Shown here piece after piece: positions 6,014 to 10,670 of a stretch of DNA of 10,670 nucleotides. Numbering within the stretch: position 1 is the stretch's first letter; each line of letters opens with the position of its first letter. The notes below the pieces were generated by a model. It worked only from the letters and a program-made list of their open reading frames with translations, was not told the origin of the DNA and made no database searches. A program made the translations under genes and the position numbers. This DNA is from Alphaproteobacteria bacterium (lineage in GTDB: Bacteria > Pseudomonadota > Alphaproteobacteria > Rhodospirillales > Rhodospirillaceae), in the NCBI GenBank assembly GCA_003250275.1, contig QKGW01000086.1, positions 1 to 10,670 on the forward strand, in the 5' to 3' direction.

Positions 6014-7042
6014 CTACTGCGGCATCGCGGGGCAGCCCCGCCTGGGATCGTGGAACGCGGTGACGAACCGCACCGTGCCGGATTTCGAGCGCATCACCAC
6101 CGAGTGGGTGACGATGCCGCGGGCGACGCGGCGCACGCCCTGGAGCAGCGCGCCCGGGGTCACGCCGGTGGCGGCGAACATCACCTCGCCCCGCACCATG
6201 TCGTCGGCGCCGTACTTGCGGTCGAACTCGGTGATGCCGCGCTTGATCGCGGCGGCGCGGTCCTTGTCGTCGCGCAGGCGCAGGCGGCCCTGCATCTGCC
6301 CGCCCGCGCACTTGAGCGCGGCGGCGGCGAGCACGCCCTCGGCGGCACCGCCGAGGCCCATGTAGATGTCGGGCGCGATGTCGAGGCCACCCGAGGCAGT
6401 GGCGATCACCGCCGAGACGTCGCCGTCGGGGATCAGCATCACCCGCGCGCCCGCCTTGCGCACCTCGCGGATCAGCCCTTCGTGGCGCGGCCGGTCGAGA
6501 ATGCAGACGAGCAGGTCGGGGACGGGCATCCCCTTGGCGGCGGCGAGGCTGTTGAGGTTGTCGCCCGGCGTCGCGTCGAGGTCGACGACGCCCAGGGGAA
6601 GGTCCGGCCCGACCGCGATCTTGTCCATGTAGCAGGGCGGCGGGTCGAGGAAGCCGCCCGGCTCCGCCATTGCGATCGCGGAGAGCGCGTTGAGGCCGCC
6701 GCGCGCGACGATCGTCGCGCCTTCGAGGGCGTCGATCGCGATGTCGACGCGCGGGCCGACGCCGGAGCCGACCTTGTGGCCGGCGTAGAGCAGCGGCGCG
6801 TCGCCTTCGAGCCCCTCGCCGACGGTGACGACGCCGTCGATGTCGACGAACGAGAGGGTGCGGTGCATCGCGGCGATCGCCGCGGTGTCGGCGGCAAGGT
6901 CGTCGCCCTGCCCCATCAGCCGCGCCGAGGCCATCGCCGCGGCCTCGGTGGCGCGCACCACCTCAAGCGCGAGGTTGCGATCCATGCGCGCGTCGGTTTC
7001 CTGGCATTCGTCGGTGTGATGTTCGGTATGGTTCTCGGACAT
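6014..7042 (-). CDS. glpX: Class II fructose-1,6-bisphosphatase (GlpX family), with altered catalytic residues
   Basis: 342 residues, near the family's usual 320-340. GlpX enzymes hydrolyse fructose-1,6-bisphosphate to fructose-6-phosphate in gluconeogenesis using Mg/Mn. Family landmarks are clear: IDG (68-70), GEG (75-77), AIDALEGAT (102-110), YMDKIAVGP (138-146), RPRHEGLI (184-191), IPDGDVSAV (204-212), GGAAEGV (231-237) and ATGVTPGALLQGV (291-303). Against E. coli GlpX (aligned from memory) the metal-ligand positions D33, E57, D85 and E88 are kept as D52, E76, D104 and E107, but catalytic T90 is Ala109, K29 is Asp48 and D61 is Gly80; the usual DP[LI]EGT reads DALEGA. Activity may be changed. 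An N-terminal extension (1-19) rich in His, Asp and Glu precedes the conserved start at Met20; the ATG at 7042 has GGGGAGG six bases upstream, so I keep it. Third gene of the operon. Confidence 0.92.
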   Translation of the reverse strand: MSENHTEHHTDECQETDARMDRNLALEVVRATEAAAMASARLMGQGDDLAADTAAIAAMHRTLSFVDIDGVVTVGEGLEGDAPLLYAGHKVGSGVGPRVDIAIDALEGATIVARGGLNALSAIAMAEPGGFLDPPPCYMDKIAVGPDLPLGVVDLDATPGDNLNSLAAAKGMPVPDLLVCILDRPRHEGLIREVRKAGARVMLIPDGDVSAVIATASGGLDIAPDIYMGLGGAAEGVLAAAALKCAGGQMQGRLRLRDDKDRAAAIKRGITEFDRKYGADDMVRGEVMFAATGVTPGALLQGVRRVARGIVTHSVVMRSKSGTVRFVTAFHDPRRGCPAMPQ

Positions 7043-7059
7043 CGCCCGCCTCCCCTGTT

Positions 7060-8376
7060 TCAGACCGCCTCGATGCGGATCGCACGCGGCTGATCGAGCA
7101 CGCCGTCGACGTGCCGCATCCGGTCGAGCGCGCGCATGAACGCGCCCTCGGTGGTTTCGTGGATGGTGAGCACCACCGCCACCGGCCCGTCGGGATGACG
7201 GCCGTGCTGCAGCACCGATTCCATCGACACGTCCTCGGCCCCGAGCGCGGTGGCGATGGCGGCGAACACGCCCGGCTTGTCGACCACCGAAAGCCGGACA
7301 TAGTAGGAACCGATGTGTTCCGCCATCTGCGCAGGTTCCGCCTTGGCCTGGAGCGCGGCGGGCACCCCGAGCGGCGGCGCGGAGGCGCGCCCGGCGGCGA
7401 TGTCGATGAGGTCGGCGACCACCGCCGAAGCGGTCGGGCCTTCGCCCGCGCCGCGGCCGCGGAACGCCACCTGGCCGACCGCGTCGCCCTCGACGATCAC
7501 CGCGTTGTAGACGCCCTCGACCGACGCGATCGCGGAGGCCTTCGGCACCATGCAGGGGTGGACGCGCTGCTCGATGCCGGTGTCGGTGCGCCGCGCGATG
7601 CCGAGCAGCTTGATCCGGTAGCCGAGTTCCTCGGCGTACGAGATGTCGAGCGCGGTGATGTGGCGGATGCCCTCGACGTGGACGTTGCCGAAGTCGATCT
7701 CGGTGCCGAACGCGAGGCTGGTGAGGATCGCGAGCTTGTGCGCCGCGTCGATGCCGTCGATGTCGAACGACGGATCGGCCTCGGCGTAGCCGAGCGCCTG
7801 GGCGTCGGCGAGCACGTCGTCGAAGTCGCGACCGGTCTCGCGCATCGTAGTGAGGATGTAGTTGCAGGTGCCGTTGAGGATGCCGACGACGCGGTCGATG
7901 CGGTTGGCGGCGAGGCCGTCCTTCAGCCCCTTCACCACCGGAATGCCGCCCGCCACCGCCGCCTCGAAGGCGAGCGGCGTCGCCTTGGCCTCGGCGCGCG
8001 CGGCGAGGGCGGAGCCGTGGTGGGCGAGCAGCGCCTTGTTGGCGGTGACCACCGCGCGGCCGGCGTCGATCGCCGCCTCGACCGAAGCCTTGGCCGGGCC
8101 GTTGGAGCCGCCGACCAGCTCGACGATCACGTCGGCGTCGGCCTCCTTCGCCATCGCCACCGGATCGTCGAACCAGGCAACGCCGTCGAGCGAAACGCCG
8201 CGGTCCTTGTCGCGGTTGCGTGCGCTCACCGCGGTGACGACGATCTCACGCCCGGCGCGCGCGGCGATCGTCGCGCGGTTCGCGGCGAGCAGCTTGAGCA
8301 CCCCCGCGCCGACCGTTCCGAGGCCGGCGACCGCGACTTTGAGCGGCTCGCCGCCCGGTTTCTTCGGATCCTTCAC
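7060..8376 (-). CDS. hom: Homoserine dehydrogenase
   Basis: 438 residues, the normal monofunctional length. It reduces aspartate-4-semialdehyde to homoserine with NAD(P)H, the branch point to threonine, methionine and isoleucine. The Rossmann motif is GLGTVGAG (18-25), followed by VELVGG (85-90), TANKALLA (111-118, with the conserved Lys114), GGIPVVKGLKDGLAANRI (143-160), GILNGTCNYIL (165-175) and the catalytic block DIDGIDAAHKLAIL (205-218; Asp210 and Lys214 match the catalytic pair). A C-terminal ACT domain (about 356-438, YYVRLSVVDKPGVFAAIATAL) predicts feedback control, usually by threonine. Translation starts at GTG (8376); GGGGAG, formed partly by the upstream alaC end, lies six bases before it, and the alaC TGA is only 3 bp away, so the two are probably coupled. 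glpX follows after 17 bp. Confidence 0.97.
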   Translation of the reverse strand: MKDPKKPGGEPLKVAVAGLGTVGAGVLKLLAANRATIAARAGREIVVTAVSARNRDKDRGVSLDGVAWFDDPVAMAKEADADVIVELVGGSNGPAKASVEAAIDAGRAVVTANKALLAHHGSALAARAEAKATPLAFEAAVAGGIPVVKGLKDGLAANRIDRVVGILNGTCNYILTTMRETGRDFDDVLADAQALGYAEADPSFDIDGIDAAHKLAILTSLAFGTEIDFGNVHVEGIRHITALDISYAEELGYRIKLLGIARRTDTGIEQRVHPCMVPKASAIASVEGVYNAVIVEGDAVGQVAFRGRGAGEGPTASAVVADLIDIAAGRASAPPLGVPAALQAKAEPAQMAEHIGSYYVRLSVVDKPGVFAAIATALGAEDVSMESVLQHGRHPDGPVAVVLTIHETTEGAFMRALDRMRHVDGVLDQPRAIRIEAV

Positions 8377-8379
8377 TAT

Positions 8380-9600
8380 TCACTCCCCACCGGTTTTCGC
8401 CGCCACGCGCGCGGCGAATTCGTCGCTCCGCGCGAGGAACGACTTGATGCTGCGCAACGCCTGGCGCGTGCGGTGCTTGTTCTCCACCAGCGCGATGCGC
8501 ACGTGGTTGTCGCCGTATTCGCCGAAGCCGAGGCCGGGCGCGACCGCGACCCCCGCCTCCTGCAGCAGCAGTTTCGAGAATTCCACCGAACCCATGTGCG
8601 CGAACGCGGACGGGATCGGCGCCCACGCGAACATCGTCGCGGGCGGGCTCGGCACGTCCCACCCGGCCTGGGCGAGACCCTCGATCAGCACGTCGCGGCG
8701 CTCGCGGTACATCGTGCGGATTTCCTCGACGCACTCCTGCGGGCCGTTGAGCGCGGCGGAAGCCGCCACCTGCACCGGGGTGAACGCGCCATAGTCGAGG
8801 TACGACTTGATCCGCGCCAGAGCCGAGCAGAGGCGCGGGTTGCCGGCGGCGAAGCCGATGCGCCAGCCCGGCATCGAATAGGTCTTGGAGAGCGACGAGA
8901 ACTCGATGGCGACGTCCTTCGCGCCCGGCACCTCGAGGATCGAGGGCGGCGGGTTGCCGTCGAAGTAGATCTCCGAATAGGCGATGTCGGAGAGGCAGTA
9001 GACCTCGTGCTTGCGGCAGAACGCAACGACCTCGCGGTAGAAATCGAGGCTGGCGACGCGCGCGGTCGGGTTCGAGGGGTAGTTGAGGATCACCGCGATC
9101 GGCTTCGGGATCGAGTGGCGCACCGCGCGGTCCATCGCCTCGAGGAACGCCTCGTCGGGCGACGCCGGAACGTGGCGGATCGCGCCGCCGGCGATGATGA
9201 AGCCGAAGGCGTGGATCGGGTAAGACGGATTGGGCACCAGCACCACGTCGCCGGGCGAGGTCATCGCCATCGCGAGATTGGCGAGGCCTTCCTTCGAGCC
9301 GAGGGTGACGACGATTTCGCGCTCGACGTCGAGATCGACGTTGAAGCGGCGCTGATAGTATCCGGCGAGGGCCTTGCGCAGCCCGGGAATGCCCTTCGAC
9401 GCCGAGTAGCGGTGGGCGCGCGGGTTCTGTGCCGATTCGCAGAGCTTGTCGACGATGTGCTGCGGCGTCGGCTGGTCCGGGTTGCCCATGCCGAAATCGA
9501 TGATGTCCTCACCGGCGGCGCGTGCGCGCGCCTTCATCGCGTTGACTTCGGCGAAGACGTAGGGGGGCAGGCGCTTGATCCGGTAAAAATCCTGTTCCAT
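8380..9600 (-). CDS. alaC: Class I/II PLP-dependent aminotransferase, AlaC-like (alanine transaminase; often annotated LL-diaminopimelate aminotransferase)
   Basis: 406 residues, colinear with E. coli AlaC (412), a fold-type I cytoplasmic aminotransferase making alanine from pyruvate and glutamate. Signatures: RIKRLPPYVF (7-16), EDIIDFGMGNPD (31-42), YSASKGIPGLR (65-75), TLGSKEGL (99-106), VPNPSYPIH (122-130), NYPSNPTA (173-180, PLP-contacting Asn177), SDIAYSE (204-210, Asp205 and Tyr208), the Schiff-base Lys239 in SLSKTYSMPGWRIGF (236-250) and the carboxylate-binding Arg368 in HVRIAL. All catalytic residues are intact. The ATG at 9600 is the only in-frame start matching the family's N-terminus (a TAA lies 30 bases upstream), yet no purine-rich Shine-Dalgarno precedes it. 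It is first in the operon and overlaps translation control with hom. Substrate preference within the alanine/aspartate/diaminopimelate group is inferred from similarity. Confidence 0.93.
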   Translation of the reverse strand: MEQDFYRIKRLPPYVFAEVNAMKARARAAGEDIIDFGMGNPDQPTPQHIVDKLCESAQNPRAHRYSASKGIPGLRKALAGYYQRRFNVDLDVEREIVVTLGSKEGLANLAMAMTSPGDVVLVPNPSYPIHAFGFIIAGGAIRHVPASPDEAFLEAMDRAVRHSIPKPIAVILNYPSNPTARVASLDFYREVVAFCRKHEVYCLSDIAYSEIYFDGNPPPSILEVPGAKDVAIEFSSLSKTYSMPGWRIGFAAGNPRLCSALARIKSYLDYGAFTPVQVAASAALNGPQECVEEIRTMYRERRDVLIEGLAQAGWDVPSPPATMFAWAPIPSAFAHMGSVEFSKLLLQEAGVAVAPGLGFGEYGDNHVRIALVENKHRTRQALRSIKSFLARSDEFAARVAAKTGGE

Positions 9601-9656
9601 GGGGGCTATGGGCTTCGTGACTGAGGGTTAAAGCGGAGTTCGTTTCACAGGGACCG

Positions 9657-9670
9657 CCCGGTTTTCCGGG
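9657..9670. promoter_or_regulatory. Small hairpin CCCGG-N4-CCGGG in the alaC leader
   Basis: Perfect 5-bp arms with a 4-base loop, located between the proposed alaC promoter and its start codon. No T-run follows on the minus strand, so it is not an obvious attenuator terminator. It may simply structure the leader. Confidence 0.25.
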
Positions 9671-9682
9671 TCTGGGGTTCGA

Positions 9683-9713
9683 ATTCTAAGCACGCTCGCG
9701 GCAACTTTGCCAA
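9683..9713 (-). promoter_or_regulatory. Probable promoter of the alaC-hom-glpX-recJ operon
   Basis: On the minus strand TTGGCA (complement of 9708-9713) and TAGAAT (complement of 9683-9688; 5 of 6 matches to TATAAT) are separated by 19 bases, slightly long for sigma-70. It lies just after the terminator of the preceding lipoprotein gene and predicts a leader of roughly 75 bases. No other promoter-like pair is visible in the operon's short gaps. Confidence 0.5.
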
Positions 9714-9730
9714 CGTTTTAACCGAACGCG

Positions 9731-9762
9731 AAAAGGCCCGGCTCGCGGGAGCCGGGCCTTTT
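9731..9762 (-). terminator. Strong intrinsic terminator of the OmpA-family lipoprotein gene (symmetrical, potentially bidirectional)
   Basis: Perfect 14-bp inverted repeat, AAAAGGCCCGGCTC and GAGCCGGGCCTTTT, around a GCGG loop. On the minus strand the GC stem is followed by TTTT, starting 23 bases after the lipoprotein TGA. The matching A/T ends mean it would also stop plus-strand transcription. Confidence 0.93.
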
Positions 9763-9785
9763 CAGGAAGTGGCGACGCATCCCGC

Positions 9786-10670
9786 TCAGTAGTTGAGGAA
9801 GATCTCGGTTCGACGGTTCTGGGCCTCGCCTGCGGGCATCACCTCGCGGTAGACCGGCTCGTTGTCGGACACTGCGCCGACGTAGATCGCGCGGGCCGGA
9901 ACGCCGAGCCTGACCAGCGCCTGGGCGACCGCCTCGGCACGGCGCACCGAGATGTCGAAGTTGGCGATCTTGTGCTCGAGCGCCGACATGTCGCCGGTGC
10001 GGCTGGAGGCGTGGCCGACGACGGTGAGCGCGCCGCCGGTCTTCTTGTACTGCGCCACCACCTCGCGCAGCTGGGCGCGGTCCTCGGCGGAGAGGTGCGA
10101 GGACCCATGACCGAACGGCACCGAAGCGGCCATGTAGGAAACGGCGTAGCTCTCCGGCGTGAACGCGTCGAGCGACTGCATCGCCGCGGGCGCGGCGGGC
10201 TTGGCGGGCTGCGCCTTGGCGGCCGAACCCGGCGAGGCGGGCGGCGCGGCGGGCGGCAGGTCGGCGGCGCCGGCGACGGCTCCCGGAGCGGCCTGCGCGG
10301 TGCCCGCCGGAACCGTCTCGGTGCGCGGCGGCAGCGCCGCGTCGGGGTTCGACGGAGCGGACGCGGCGGCGGGCCTCGGAGCCGGTTGCGGCGCGGGAGC
10401 GGGCGTGACCTTGGGCGGTTCCGCCGCGGCGACCTTGGGCGCCGGAGCGGGGGTCGGAGCCGGAGCGACCTCGACCTTCGGCGGCGGGGCGGTGCGCAGC
10501 GGACGCACCACGGTGACGTCGGCGCGCCCCGAGCCGTTGGTGTAATCGTGCTTCTGATCGCCCGCGGAGAGGCTCTGCGGCAGATCCGCCGCCTGTTCGG
10601 AAGGCTGGATCATCTGCGGCGGCTTCGGCGCGTCGCTGAACCAGGAACACCCGGCAAGCAGGAAGCCGCC
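9786..10670 (-). CDS. OmpA-family lipoprotein, N-terminus cut by the right edge
   Basis: The frame is open from the window edge to TGA at 9786, giving 294 visible residues. The first visible residues, GGFLLAGCSW, contain a lipobox (LAGC) with the lipidated Cys as residue 8, so the true start lies a little beyond 10670; the internal ATG at 10613 follows the lipobox and is not the start. After Cys comes a polar stretch (to about 60), a long Pro/Ala-rich linker (about 60-164, with PAPTPAPAPK and PAPAPQPAPR) likely to span part of the periplasm, and a C-terminal OmpA/Pal-like domain (about 174-294): TVVGHASSRTG, then ISVRRAEAVAQALVRLGV and GEAQNRRTEIFL, matching the family's peptidoglycan-binding helix and NRR motif. 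It probably tethers the outer membrane to the cell wall. The family's usual TD after the glycine is replaced by AS here. It ends at its own terminator and is a separate unit from alaC. Confidence 0.88.
   Translation of the reverse strand, partial: GGFLLAGCSWFSDAPKPPQMIQPSEQAADLPQSLSAGDQKHDYTNGSGRADVTVVRPLRTAPPPKVEVAPAPTPAPAPKVAAAEPPKVTPAPAPQPAPRPAAASAPSNPDAALPPRTETVPAGTAQAAPGAVAGAADLPPAAPPASPGSAAKAQPAKPAAPAAMQSLDAFTPESYAVSYMAASVPFGHGSSHLSAEDRAQLREVVAQYKKTGGALTVVGHASSRTGDMSALEHKIANFDISVRRAEAVAQALVRLGVPARAIYVGAVSDNEPVYREVMPAGEAQNRRTEIFLNY

Noticed and set aside
4295..7093. Very long open frame (over 900 codons) on the plus strand
   Set aside because: It is antisense to recJ and glpX, with low-complexity Arg/Ala/His/Asp-rich content produced by GC-rich codon bias. 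The opposite strand carries full conserved motifs. The same applies to the plus-strand frames at 7111-9624, 1284-3446 and 9-938.
9601..9720. Riboswitch or attenuator peptide ahead of alaC-hom
   Set aside because: I could not match a SAM-II or other known riboswitch core, and the only mini-frame (a six-codon GTG frame) has no ribosome site and no run of regulatory codons.
10611..10613. ATG at 10613 as the start of the OmpA-family gene
   Set aside because: The frame continues upstream to the window edge and encodes a lipobox (LLAGC), so the true start lies further upstream.
1..10670. CRISPR array, insertion sequence, toxin-antitoxin or phage-defence genes
   Set aside because: No spaced direct repeats, transposase or defence-type proteins were found on either strand.

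Overview
The window is high-GC chromosomal DNA from an alphaproteobacterium, most likely of the Rhodospirillales type. This rests on composition (a hand count of 4981-5040 gives 47 G/C of 60), the compact alaC-hom-glpX-recJ gene cluster, an alphaproteobacterial-type OmpA-family lipoprotein, and a succinate/acetate CoA-transferase like those of acetic acid bacteria and relatives. I cannot name the genus. All genes but two (the GNAT gene and nothing else among the CDSs) lie on the minus strand; the tRNA is also minus.

Layout, left to right. 1-1085 (-): 5' part of an autotransporter gene, running off the left edge, with signal peptide, a short beta-helix-like passenger of clearly lower GC, and the start of the outer-membrane beta-barrel. 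1086-1363: a regulatory-looking gap. 1364-1395: a strong intrinsic terminator serving the gene to its right. 1422-3017 (-): succinyl-CoA:acetate CoA-transferase / acetyl-CoA hydrolase family gene with a strong ribosome binding site and a dyad in its leader. 3018-3405: gene-free. 3406-3481 (-): tRNA-Glu(UUC) with encoded CCA. 3640-4206 (+): GNAT acetyltransferase of the phosphinothricin-acetyltransferase family, converging on recJ with a 4-bp gap.

4211-9600 (-): a tightly packed four-gene operon transcribed alaC -> hom -> glpX -> recJ (alanine-type aminotransferase, homoserine dehydrogenase, class II fructose-1,6-bisphosphatase, single-strand exonuclease), with gaps of 3, 17 and 9 bp and Shine-Dalgarno sequences lying in or beside the upstream stop codons. 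It combines amino-acid synthesis (alanine; threonine/methionine branch), gluconeogenesis and DNA repair. 9786-10670 (-): OmpA-family lipoprotein, cut at its N-terminus by the right edge but retaining its lipobox, closed by a very strong terminator at 9731-9762.

The most notable observation is that the GlpX protein keeps its four metal-ligand acidic residues but lacks the catalytic threonine and two other active-site residues of characterised class II FBPases. I found no phage, insertion sequence, CRISPR array or defence system; apart from the autotransporter locus this is ordinary housekeeping chromosome.
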